Below, piece by piece: positions 11,551 to 21,937 of a DNA stretch of 64,000 nt. Origin of the DNA: Sordariomycetes sp. S80-01Y (lineage: Eukaryota > Ascomycota > Sordariomycetes); contig JAXQJY010000029.1 of NCBI GenBank assembly GCA_037042185.1, positions 2,108,001 through 2,172,000 on the forward strand, given 5' to 3'. The position numbers were made by a program, and so were the translations under genes. Every line of letters starts with the position of its first letter. Positions within the stretch are counted from its first letter, which is position 1. Under the pieces are notes generated by a model, which saw only the letters and a list, made by a program, of their open reading frames with translations, did no database searches and was not told the DNA's origin.

Positions 11551-12005
11551 ATGAGCACTTTTGGCAGCCCTGGGCAGCTGCCATCGACGAAGCCTACACC
11601 GTGAGCTCCTTTGGGCAACGTGACTGAGTTCAGGGCTGACCCTTAGCAGACCTCAGCGTGGGAGCTTTCCACTGGATCACGAAGGTTAATCATCCTCGAC
11701 CGAGGTCCGCCCGCACGCTTCCAGAAGCTTCAAGCTGACGGTGATAGGTGAATGCAAGAAAGCCATGCAGTCGTATCTGTCTTGCATGAAGAGGGTGCGT
11801 GGAATGAACGATGATGAGTGCAGAGAGCTTGCAAAGGGCTATCTAACTTGCCGCATGGACAAGTAAGAGGACGCAGACTACATTCACGTCACATCGCTGA
11901 TATCCGAGCAGAAATCTCATGGCCAGAGACGAGTTCAAGAACCTAGGCTTCGCGGAAGAGTCAAAGAAGCCAGAAAAAGGCGTCAAGGGTGAATTGCACT
12001 GGTAG
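11551..12005 (+). CDS. COX19: cytochrome c oxidase assembly protein, twin CX9C
   Basis: Four exons, 11551..11600, 11650..11684, 11748..11862 and 11912..12005, give 97 residues. Splicing restores [16 protein letters not shown], which closely parallels yeast Cox19 ([16 protein letters not shown]). Two CX9C motifs are visible: [11 protein letters not shown] and [11 protein letters not shown]. The helix continues [17 protein letters not shown], as in the family. By family it is a small protein of the intermembrane space and cytosol, imported through Mia40 disulfide relay, that helps copper supply to cytochrome oxidase. For intron 1 I chose the second of two adjacent acceptors (AG at 11648-11649) because it gives PPQRG; the upstream one would give PRPQRG. 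Each exon is too short to show as a long open frame. Confidence 0.93.
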
Positions 12006-12488
12006 CAGTAGCAGCAAATGAGAGACCACCACGACTCCGCCCAGACCAGCGGTCAAGCAGGAGGAAACGCAAGATGATGTGTACGATCAGATACCTGTAC
12101 TATAAGAACAAGGAGAACCTCGAATATCCAGAAGAACTGCAGCCTGACTTTGTCCGTCCCTCGTTGCGCTAGCGATGCATGAGACAAGGCGAGCGATTGT
12201 TGGTGAGGCTACGTGCTGTGTTCTGAACTCGGTTGCCCCGCCAACCGACGACGCTGGGCACGTCTACAAAACGGTTCCGGTCCCGACCGCCGACCCATGT
12301 TTGCCAATCCCAATGCCCATGCACGCCACCTGAAGGCAATCCACTTGGTATAAATTGTCCGCCTGCACGATCAACACGCTTGACTCTTCAGCATAAGTCG
12401 CGTCGCTTCCTCACCAAAGATCAGCAGCTTGTTGACCTTTTCTTCAATAAATTCACGTCTTGTATCTTCCAAGATCACGCCTCCCGAC
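12006..12488. other. intergenic, COX19 3' end to LIM gene promoter
   Basis: No supported gene. It includes the COX19 3' UTR and the promoter/5' UTR of the LIM gene. A frame crossing into the LIM gene on another phase is a shadow. Confidence 0.55.
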
Positions 12489-15015
12489 ATGCGGCCGATG
12501 GGGAGGTCCAGCGACTCCAAGTCGCGCAAGGTGACGCCGCCGTCGCCATCCTACATGAACAGCGATCAATTCGGTACGTGTGTTCGGCCATGATCCCCGC
12601 GAAGACGAAGGCCATCATTCTAACCGCGACCATTTTCCAGCGAGCTACCTTTCAGAACTCCGGTCCAACCGTATGCAGCGCCCAGGAGGTGCACGTCCGC
12701 CGCCTCCGAGCACTCGTCCCACTGGCAGCCGCGCCAGTGCCAGCCGCTACAGCCTCGATACAGCCTCCCAAGCCGACAGCCAGTCCCATGTTCGCCACAA
12801 GCCGTCAAGGACAGCTTCACAAGCTCCTAGCGTAGGCGCAAGCAGCGTGAATTCTCGTCATTCCATGGCCAGCGCGCGGGGTCGAGATTACTATCCGACC
12901 CAAGCTGCCGAGCCCCTCCGAGCTTCAGACGTCGTCCCCACTGCTACGTATATGGAGCGCGGTCAACGTTGGATGGAGAAGGAGGAGGCTTTCTCTCTGC
13001 GAGATGCCATGGACGACATGAGCTTAGGCGATACGCCAAAGGATGTGCAAGTTGACGATGACGAGTCTCGAATCTACAACGCAGCCCTTGATGAAGCTTC
13101 CGAGCTTGTCTACAGGCACCAAAACCCACAGAGGGAACCGCAGCCTGATGCTCCATACCGCTACCGACCGCATCTTAGAAAGAACAGCTATGCCCATGCC
13201 CGCACGGCTAGCGCCGGTCGGTACGGAGAGGATATTGCTGCAAGTGGTATGGCTAGAGATGTGGGTTCGCGTTCCGTTTCTGGCAGCTCTTCTGGAAGCG
13301 ATGCTGGCTCACGCAGAAGCCGGCCGTCTGTGGACTCGGCTCGAGCCAACACCAAACCGTATGGCAGTGTTGGTTCTCGGCCAGGAGTGCACCCCGACAG
13401 GCGTCGCAGCAGCATGAGGAGGAACGTCAGTGGCGAGGTAGAGCGACCCTTCTCAGGCGACCAGATATGGGAGGAGCCTGAGTCCGCGTCGACTCCCGGA
13501 TCAGCTGAAGCTGGTCGTGCCTCGCCAGACAAACTCAGCAGCCGCCCTCAGAACCCATCAAGCCGGGTGCGGTTCCAGTCGTCTCGCGAAGACGCTGGGG
13601 CTGTCAAGCCTCTAGACCGCGTTGAGATCTATCGCAATCCTCCTTCGCGCTCCCGCGATGCGCTGTACACGTCCAACAAGGATCTGCCCGCTTCTCCAGC
13701 TGATGAGTCCATCGAGAGAAAGAATGGCGTAGAGGTTCGCGGGGAGGAAATTCGTAATGCCACCAGCATGCGGCTCAAGGATCGAAGCTCCAAGCTTCCT
13801 GAGCCCACCGCCGTCAGCGACAGTCCCGGACGGCCAATTGTAAGCTTCAATGCTAATTGGAAAGCCCCGGAGGAGTCCACTGATTTCAACCCAGAACACC
13901 AAGCCAACGTCAAGCCCAAATCCCAGCCCCGGTGTATGGAAATCCCTACTATCTCTGTGGCGGAGGACCCTTCGCCGCGGGCACAGCCGCCGACAAATGC
14001 GCATTTACCGCCAGGCAGCCTAGGAGGCTCTGGCGCTTCGCGCGCATCTGCACGCCCCCTGCCGACCGTCAACGTGCCGACGATTGCTGTTGATGAAGCC
14101 CCACGCGCCCCCAACATACCGACTATTGTTGCCCCGAACGACAATGCTTCCCCACCTGTTCCCTCGATCAACATCCCTGGCATTTCGGTTGATGAGCCAG
14201 CGGGTGACGGCAATGTCCCTGCGATCGTCACGCCAGATGATGCACCAGCCCAGAGTTCGAGGCGTGCCTTGCCTCATCCTGGCAGAGCTCAACGACCTCA
14301 GAGTCATTGGTCTCGCGCTCCAGATGCAGCCGCTAGGAGCAAGACGCACTGCCATGAATGTGGGCTACACATTGAGGGTCGATTTGTTGCCCTTAGAGGT
14401 GGCACAAACCGGTTCCATCCACAATGCTTGATGTGTTACACCTGTGGCACCAACTTGCAGGCCATGGAGATCAGTCCCGAGCCAGACAATGTGCGCGAAG
14501 AGCGCCTCTCCCGAATTGCGCGCCGCGCCGCAGGCGAAGTTCTTGACGAGACACCGGGCATGACCATGGCCGAGGATGGTGATGAGCGTCTACGCTTCTA
14601 CTGCCATCTTGATTGGCACGAGTTCTTCGCCCCGCGTTGCAGGCATTGCAAGACACCTATTCTAGGCGAACACATCGTTGCTCTTGGTGAGCACTGGCAC
14701 TATGGTCACTTCTTCTGTGCCGAGTGCGGTGATCCCTTTGAGCATGGCATGACGCACATCGAGAAGGACGGCTACGCCTGGTGCATCAAGTGCCAGACCA
14801 AGCGGACCGAACGGCGGGCTCCGAAATGCCGGAGATGTCGGACGGCTGTCATCGGGGAGTACATACAGGCATTGGGGCATGAGTGGCACGAAGCATGTTT
14901 CCGCTGCGCAGAGTGTCAGGGCAGTTTTGATGATGGTCAAATTTTCCCGAAGGAGATTCCTGGTGGCACAGTTGTGCTTTGCACCGCCTGTCGAGCCAGT
15001 GAGTTAAAGAGATGA
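12489..15015 (+). CDS. three-LIM-domain protein, paxillin-like (Pxl1 type)
   Basis: Exons 12489..12573 and 12641..15015 give 819 residues. The 67-bp intron has donor GTACGT, an inner CTAAC and acceptor CCAG, and joins MNSDQF to ASYLSELRSNR. The N-terminal 590 residues are disordered and rich in S, R and P. Three LIM zinc domains follow: LIM1 from CHEC (about residue 598), LIM2 from CRHC (about 693) and LIM3 from CRRC (about 756). LIM1 carries an insertion of roughly 40 residues between its two zinc modules. The linker has four related copies of an IPTI-V-DE motif (13940-14235). By family such proteins act as scaffolds at the cell cortex, septum or Rho signalling sites. No RhoGAP domain is present, so it is not Lrg1. 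Confidence 0.88.
13940..14235 (+). repeat. degenerate IPTI-V-DE protein repeat in the LIM gene
   Basis: Related segments IPTISVAED, VPTIAVDEA, IPGISVDEP and the partial forms IPTIVAPND and VPAIVTPDD recur every 20-45 residues ahead of the LIM domains. This looks like short linear-motif duplication, possibly a repeated docking peptide. The function is inferred only. Confidence 0.6.
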
Positions 15016-15463
15016 TGAATGATGGTTTTGTGATTTTATGCGATGAGTACTGGTCATGGTTGGCATCAGAGCTTGGCGCCTTTGGTTTTGTGTTTTTACG
15101 CTGGTTTGGCTATTGCTTTGGGTTACGAAATGAAGGGACGAACAGTACGAGGCGTTACAGATAATCGGACGGTTGTGTGACGGATAATAAAATGCGGGCT
15201 TGGTGTTTTGGGCTACTTCAGAACGTTCACGAACCTGCTCCCTGCTTCTCGTGCCGTGCTAAGTGACGAAGACTTTTTTGGTCGCCCTCTGTTTTGATCA
15301 ACTAAAAACTCCTGTCCTTCCGTCCATAGCAGAGATGGCCTGTGACCAAATAGTCGACCGTCTGTGCTATCCATGTAGATAGACGCCTCCGAAAGCAAGC
15401 CACGTCGTAAATCGCGAAATCCATCACTACACCTATGTTCCTAAGGTAATGTGCCTTGTCCAT
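15016..15463. other. intergenic between convergent LIM and SUMO genes
   Basis: It should contain the two 3' UTRs. AT-richer than the coding sequence; I see no gene or RNA in it. Confidence 0.55.
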
Positions 15464-15796
15464 CTAGGCACCACCGACCTGCTCCTGGTGCACATCGAGT
15501 TGATCACCATCTTGCATTTCGAGCTACACAAGGTCAGTGAACATCCGATACCGTCAGGCAAGTATACGAACCGTGTCAGGAGTGTCGCTGGGCTGGACAC
15601 GCGAGCCCTCAAAAAGGAACCGGACGGAGTTGGACGACTTGCCCTGGCGCTCGCAGAAGGCGTTCATGAGCTTCTCGAGCTTGGTGGACCGCTTGATCTT
15701 GAAGAAGACTTCGTTGTTGTTGTCTGCTACCTTGATGTTCAAGTGCTCCGCGTTGGCAGCCTCGGCGGGAGGGGGGGTAGCGCCGTTCTCAGACAT
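15464..15796 (-). CDS. SMT3: SUMO, ubiquitin-like modifier
   Basis: Exons 15796..15572 and 15523..15464 give 94 residues. The 48-bp intron (donor GTTCGT, acceptor GTAG) restores the conserved DTPDT-LEMQDGDQLDVHQEQ. The N-terminal 17 residues are flexible. The beta-grasp fold is marked by HLNIKVADNNNEVFFKIKR and VRFLFEGSRVQPSDTPDT. The C-terminus is QVGG followed by a single Ala and stop, so the precursor needs only one residue removed by a Ulp-type protease to expose the conjugating Gly-Gly. By family it is attached to lysines of nuclear proteins by Aos1-Uba2, Ubc9 and E3 ligases. It is divergent from CMC4. Confidence 0.96.
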
Positions 15797-16330
15797 CGTA
15801 TTCGCTGGTTGTTGGTGAGATGCTGATGAAATTTGTGGTCAGTCGGAGATGGAAACAGAAGAGGGAGAGGGTGGAAGACCAACGGGTGGGTTGTTCAGGG
15901 TGCGACTTCGGCGCAAAGAAGTTGGAGGGTGCGCAAAGGCAGATTGTGCCGGTAAGAAGGAGGGTGAGGTCGCACAGGTCTTGAAACAAGGTTCTCTCGC
16001 GGTGGAATAAGACGGAGGATACGTGTGTAGTTGGGAAGATGACAAAGTGAAGTTCGAGTGATGCGTTCGAAGGGAATCGTGCACCGAGTTCCAGCCCGGG
16101 CGCTCTCGCCTCACTGGGGGTGGCGGAAGGTCCTCGAAGTGGGGAGCGCCACAATTGATTGGTTGGACTTTTGAAGCAGGTGTAAAAGTGTCTGCGTTTG
16201 GGATGTGATTGGTGCTAATTGACGCGCCGGCGCAAGTTTCACACCACCCTCTCATGACATCAAGTCCGCTCGAGTTTCCAAGAGCTCTCTCAAACTTGCG
16301 CTTGCGTCACATAGAACACAATATCAAGTC
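15797..16330. promoter_or_regulatory. divergent SUMO/CMC4 promoter with two CCAAT boxes
   Basis: A 534-bp head-to-head gap. ATTGG (reverse CCAAT) occurs at 16158-16162 and 16208-16212, exactly 50 bp apart. The CCAAT/HAP complex regulates many respiratory and housekeeping fungal genes, so this is plausible but unproven. Confidence 0.4.
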
Positions 16331-16722
16331 ATGGTACGTGTAAGAAGACCCTTGAGATCGGAAGTTCCCTAATTCTCCCCTGATTGTAGGCTCCCAAAGA
16401 CGACGTCGACGCGCAACCACCTTGCCATCCGAGAGCGGTGAGTTTCCCAAAACAAAACATATTTCAGACGGTTAACAATCTTTAGTGCGCGATACAAGGT
16501 GCGCAGAAGCTCATAACTGCCGCCGTGCCGTTGTGTTGACGCGAAGCAGATTGTCTAACTAAGAACAACTATAACGAGGCCAAGTGCCAGCCCGTTATAA
16601 AGGCCCTCTATGAATGTTGCAGCGCATTTTATGAGAAGAACGGAGACGATGCGAGCACTGTTAGCTGTCCAAAGCCGAAACTGCTGAGGCTCAAACTGAA
16701 GCAGTTGGAGGAAGGAAAGTAG
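16331..16722 (+). CDS. CMC4: Cmc4, twin CX9C mitochondrial intermembrane-space protein
   Basis: Four exons, 16331..16333, 16390..16437, 16486..16498 and 16550..16722, give 78 residues. Exon 1 is only the start codon and exon 3 only 13 nt. The joined protein shows CHPRACAIQDC and CQPVIKALYEC, two CX9C motifs, then CSAFYEKNGD and a Lys-rich tail. This parallels yeast Cmc4 (CQKEACAIQDC, CAKVIDQLYIC, CSKFYNDNGK) at the same spacing. All introns have GT..AG ends. By family it folds in the intermembrane space by the Mia40/Erv1 relay; its exact role is poorly known. The alternating micro-exons make it easy to miss by automatic gene finding. Confidence 0.92.
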
Positions 16723-17699
16723 ATGAGGCTTGCCTCTGCATCGCGATGTTGCAAGTTGGAGCACAGCAGCAGCCCAAAGCTCGGGTATGAAGTCTGTTCC
16801 AGGGCTTTGCATGAGACAACGAGAGAAAGTTGTCAGGACAGACTACGAACTGTGATTCAATATTTTGATCAGTAGACATCTCAGGGCATAAAGATCAAAT
16901 CGGATACACCTCGTAACGCTTTCCAACCGCATAAAAAATCCTTTGTAAGCGTACATTACGTGAGGACATGGTCGTAGGAGTCAAAGTCAGATGACGCGAG
17001 TAATTGTCTTCCAACTTCTCAGCCAGTCCAATATCGGACTCTAGTGAGCAAGGTCTGCCTGTGCCTGGGTTTTTGAGATGTGACGCTCGTCCCTGGTGTG
17101 TCCGCCGGTTTAGGAAACGCTGGCAACTTTTTGGATGAGCGTCTGAAATCTTCTCTGGGCAATCACCTAGCGCGTAGATAAGTATTAAGTACTTAGCTCG
17201 TGACTCTAGAGGCGAAGCCGGGACATTGTTTGTATGGAAGAAAGAGAAGTGTGAGGTGAAAATCCCGAGCGTATCTTATGTAGTGGGGTTGGCGCGTATC
17301 CACTTGCTGAGTAATCTTGTCGCGCTAGCTTTGGGAAACGGGCTGGAGTAGGTAGCCTGGCGACAGCAACATGAATTTCGGAGCTCTGTAGCAGCCAGCA
17401 GCCAGCCGCCAGCACAACTCAAACCACCTAGACCTCTTAAACGATCTGCAACGAGCAATTGATCCGGTTTTTCACGACAAACACTCTGTGGTTTCCGCCG
17501 ATCAAGCTTTCCTATCTCAATACGGCATAGCTCCGAAATTCGTCCTCCAGGCTAGCGCATTCAACGTCAACAAAGAAAGCGTGTTCACCATCAGATACCC
17601 AGGAGCTGGAGAAGCTCAGCCTTCAGTCGGCGCGTTAGGGCACACGCTCGATGCAAGGCACTCTCGCTCCGCCTGAGAACTAAACTGCACTGCTGCTGA
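16723..17699. other. intergenic, CMC4 3' end to NUP84 promoter
   Basis: No supported gene. A 10-bp palindrome TAAGTACTTA lies near 17185-17195. A short frame from 17488 to 17676 lies just upstream of NUP84 in a different phase and most likely belongs to its 5' UTR. Confidence 0.5.
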
Positions 17700-20522
17700 A
17701 TGCCTCTCATGGAGATGGACACGAGCGCGCCGCCCACGCCGGCTGAGCCTGTGCTGATCGACGCCGGACCTGAAGTTGATCAGTTTGCAAAACTCCTCGA
17801 CAGTTGCTTATCTTCGAAAGCCCCAACGGACGAGAAGAGGGAGCAGCTGCTTGACCTGCCGCGCCAGTACCACAGGATCACCATCGATCGACAGCGGAAG
17901 CTGAGACCACGAGCGAGTCAAAATGGCGACATCGACATGATGACCGAGGATAAGGAGGATCCCGATGCTTCCGAGGAAGAAGCCCAGCTGCACGAAAAGG
18001 TGTCGAAAGAAGCGCAAACATGGGATCTTTTAAGCAGGGTGCTACCCTTGCGCCATGCACAGCCAACATCGGCAGCCCGGAACAAGTTGGAGCGCTTAAA
18101 GATGGCCGGGAGGAACAACGAGGATTTAAGCGCCAGTTTGCTAGGATCTTTCTTCCAGAACGACTTGGTAGCGCGGGAACGCAGGGCAGTTTTACAATGG
18201 CTACAAACGAGCGCAGCGAGCGGACCATCGATCGACGACCTGACACGAGACCTACAACAAAGTGCTGACCGAGGAGAAATCGTGGCGCACGGGTGGGTTC
18301 ATACTCGCTCAGCCATAAAGTATAAGAAGACAACGACGGGATGGTCTCATTTGCTGGATCGGCAACCATCCTCCAAAACCATGGAAACCCACCAGACGAG
18401 CAGAGGCAAGCCCATGGTCACACAGCTGGATCCGGATGCGTGTTCGAGGCAAGGGCGAGAACTGCAACCGCAAGATGCTTTCTTTGAGCAAGCAATCTGG
18501 CTGGGATGCTTCGAACACCTGCGACGGGGCAGTAGCCTGGAGGAGATCCGCGACTGGTGTTCGGAAAGGACTGAGGCTTGGAGAGCTATTTCAATGTCCG
18601 GAGTTTTCCTTTCGACGGACGATGCAGACATTGCCGAGTGTACCTCGCCGGCCTCGGTAGCTCTATGGCGCCGAATGTGCTACACCTTGGCTCAGAAGGG
18701 AACTTCGGACAAATACGAAGCTGCCGTCTACGGTCTGATGTCAGGAGACATCTCCACCGTTGAGAAAGTTGCAACTACATGGGAGGACTATCTTTTCACG
18801 CACTACAACGCTCTGCTGCGGGCACAGATCGACAACTACATTTTGGAGAAGTGCCCTCCAGCTGAGGCAGCCCGGATGGTGCAGAGCTTCCCAACATTCA
18901 ATGCCTTGCAGTCGTACGGAGAGGGAAAACAAGTCGAAACGAAGATCTTGCACACCCTGAGTCAGAAGCCAGGGCCGAAGGACGAGCTTACTGACCCGAA
19001 TAAGGCACTGCAATCGGCTATCCTGTCCCGAGGACTTGACGATTACTTCCTCGAGCAAGGCCGGCTTCTGAGTCTCCCATCAGAACAACAAACTGTTGCC
19101 GGTTACTTTCGCGCAGATGATCTCGACGGGCTACGAATCCTTGCTCATGTTTGGGTGATCATAACGGTCCTGGCTGCCTTCGAAGATGCTGCTGGAAGCT
19201 ACGTGACGAGCAAGATGCCGCCGCGATGGGAAACAGAGAGCCACATAATTGCGCAGTATGCCAATTTCCTACGCCGAGCTAACCTAGAAGAACTAATCCC
19301 CACGTACTGCTCGATCATCCCCACGAAACAACGACACATGATCCTCAGTACGAATCTGATCCACGAAGAGGACAACAGCCGCCGACAGTCTCTTTTACTA
19401 CTCATGCAGAAGGCCGGAATAGACACTGTGCAATACGTCGAGGACCAGACCGGATACTACTTTGACAAGATTGTCGAGGCTCAGCCCAAACATGATGGCG
19501 CAGCCTTAGTGTTCAGCTGTCTTGGTGATGGTTCATCATCTGCGCGGGTTGGGCAAGGTATAAAGGCAGATTTCTTCGGGGAGGATGAGGACGACGTTGA
19601 GCCGAACCACGCGTGCTTGGTTCGCTCAATCGAATGGCTGAAGCTCGTGCGCGCAAGCTGGCCGAGCGTCTTCTCCTGGGGCACTGCTGCCTACAAGACA
19701 TTCCTTAGCAACGTCGATCTTCGATCTGCGCGACTTCTTATGAAGACAGTCTCCTTCAGCAGTGTCATCTCTGACTGTCTGGACCAGCCCGCTGAGGACG
19801 ATGAGCTATTTGACCTAGAGTTCTGGTCAGCAAACATCGCAGGTGTCGAAGATGCCGAAGTCACCCCCCAGGATGTCATGGAGAAAGCCCACAGCTTCCG
19901 TGAGCTAGAGGCTCTGGTCATTGCCCTGGACAACCTGGAGAGCATCAGTGCGTTTGCCGAGTTTGCCACAGAAATCGCCGACAAGTAAGCTCCCGTTCTC
20001 TGATTAAGATTGGTTAATACTGACTGGGACAGATCCGTAGCGGAACAGAAGCAATTCTGGGACGAGGTCAAGGAGACCATGACAGCGACCAAGTTCAGCA
20101 TGACGCCTCTCTTGGAGAACTGGTTGAAGCTCGGCATCCAAGGTACGTGCACAGGCCAGGGACCAATTTGCGTCGCAATGCTAATCGGTGCAGCTGGCGA
20201 CGAAGGGCTTGAACAGATTCGACAAATGTACCTACCAGAAACGATTCTAGCCTACATCAGCGCACTGCACTTTGCCGGTACAGGACTGTCGCGCGACTGG
20301 CTACTGGAGGCTATGAACTTGGCGACAATAATCGCCGACAAGGAATCGGACCTCGAGGGTGCTTTCGTGAAGGCCAAGAGAGTCAAGGAGCTGCTGGAGG
20401 CTTTCACTGCGTGTAGCAGAGCACTGGCCATTGCAACGGGCGAGAAACGCGCTGCTGGCCACTCCAGCAAGAAGCTCCGAGAGCTCGGCTGGTCACGAGA
20501 CATATGGTCGGTCAAGTCGTAA
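17700..20522 (+). CDS. NUP84: nucleoporin Nup84/Nup107, Y-complex scaffold
   Basis: Exons 17700..19984, 20033..20142 and 20194..20522 give 907 residues. The second intron is 51 bp and free of stops, so it could be mistaken for coding sequence; its GTACGT donor and GCAG acceptor argue for removal. The protein is almost all alpha-helical. Family landmarks are WDLLSRVLPLRHAQP near residue 115, and ALWRRMCYTLAQKG with the following AAVYGLMSGDISTV and TWEDYLF near 320-370. By family it joins the Nup107-160 (Y) complex that forms the outer rings of the nuclear pore. A second ATG nine bases downstream is an alternative start. Confidence 0.88.
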
Positions 20523-20946
20523 GTCCAGGCTCATTAGTCGAGTCGAGGAAATATTTGGTTCTTTTGTACGGAGTGGCATGATGTATCATAGGTTACATAA
20601 AGGGGGAGTGAAGATACCCTACACTCACCGGGCTGGTTTGGGAACACAGGCCATCGTGGCAGGATTTTGGCGTTCTATCCCTCTTCGATTTGGAATTTCA
20701 TGTGCTCCGTTTGTGTCCGTAACCATTCTCTCTCATGAGTTTCCTACGCTTCTGTCGGCGAATGCGCCTTAACCAAACGTACATTAGGGTGGTGAAGTCG
20801 TCATTCGCGACACGTCCAAGCTCCACCCCCACACGAATCCCCAACTTGGAGCTCCAGCACCCAATGTGGGCAGCACAGCTATTGTTTCAACTTCCAAACC
20901 CCGCTGGTCACCAAATTTCGCATTTCACGTTCAGGAGACAGCGAAG
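20523..20946. other. intergenic, NUP84 3' end to VPS37 promoter
   Basis: Holds the 3' flank of NUP84 and the 5' region of VPS37. An in-frame ATG at 20866 would lengthen VPS37 by 27 residues; I preferred the downstream start. Confidence 0.5.
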
Positions 20947-21733
20947 ATGGCGAGCTACACCCCCGACCCTACATCAACACCGCCAGTCCCGCCTCCGAAG
21001 CCTGGCTCCCACGATGCCAGCGGGATCAACACGCCAACGACCGCCGGCTACCCGCCACCAGTAACCACCAGCGAAGGTCGACAGCTACCCAGCGCCGTCG
21101 CGCCGCCGCCGAACCAAATACCAGACCCAGGAGATCAGTGGCTACCGCAGATACTCCAGGACAAGTCGTACGTCGTCGCGACCCGGCCCCGAAGATCCCA
21201 CCCCCGCCAGGCGCAACAAAGCTGCTAACTCCAGCGACAGCAAGGACGAGCTCGCCGAGATCCTAGCATCACCAGCCCTCCTCAACGCGCTCACCCACTC
21301 CCCCGAGACGATTCACCCCTCCCTGGCCGCGTCCCACGCAGCCCTCCAGACCGCGCTCCGCGAAAACATAGATCTGGCAACACACGTTGGCGAACTGTCC
21401 GCGCGCCTCTCGCGCCAACGCGCACAGACGCAGGCGCAGCTCCTTTCCACACACGCCCTCGAAAGGCAATGGCGGAGTAAGCAGTCGGACATGGATCACG
21501 CGTTGGGGCCGTTTGCGCCGGCGAGCTTGTACCAGCGGCTGGGTCAGGGGGTCGCCGAGCAGGAGGGAGTTGTGAGGGCTATGGAGGAGAGCTTCCTGGA
21601 CAAGGAGGGCGAGGACGGGGAGAGGGATACGGCGGACTGGGTGAGGAGGTATAGGGAGGAGCGCAAGGGTTTCTGGCTGAGGGCAGAGAGGAAAGAGAGG
21701 TGGGACGAGGGGAGAGTCGGGGGATGGAGGTGA
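20947..21733 (+). CDS. VPS37: ESCRT-I subunit Vps37 (Mod(r) domain)
   Basis: Exons 20947..21167 and 21235..21733 give 239 residues. The intron has donor GTACGT, branch CTAAC and acceptor CCAG, joining LQDKS to DSKDELAEILASPALL. The first 70 residues are Pro-rich. The rest is the helical Mod(r) domain: LASPALLNALTHSPETIHPS, then a long helix with RQRAQTQAQLLSTHALERQW, and FAPASLYQRLGQGVAEQEGV, a strong fungal Vps37 pattern. By family it packs against Vps23 and Vps28 in ESCRT-I, sorting ubiquitylated cargo into multivesicular bodies. An in-frame ATG at 20866 is an alternative start. Confidence 0.88.
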
Positions 21734-21937
21734 GAATATATACCCAGCTTGTGGAGCGGCACGCGAGCGGGCCCTCATGAGAGATGGCGCAGGCTGCCGT
21801 TATGAGATATGAATTACCAAGCATATAGATGTCTAGTCGACACGTCTGCGCTGCGTCTCTATCGGAAAATGGACCGTCTGGATAGGCTATGCTATGTACA
21901 CCTGTGATTTACGCCCACGAACACCCGAAACATGCCG

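Noticed and set aside
17488-17676. 62-codon frame just upstream of NUP84
   Set aside because: Different phase from NUP84, no splice signals joining them, and no domain; probably 5' UTR.
20143-20193. Stop-free 51-bp stretch that could be coding in NUP84
   Set aside because: Bounded by GTACGT and GCAG with an inner CTAAT; treated as an intron because length and signals match neighbouring introns.
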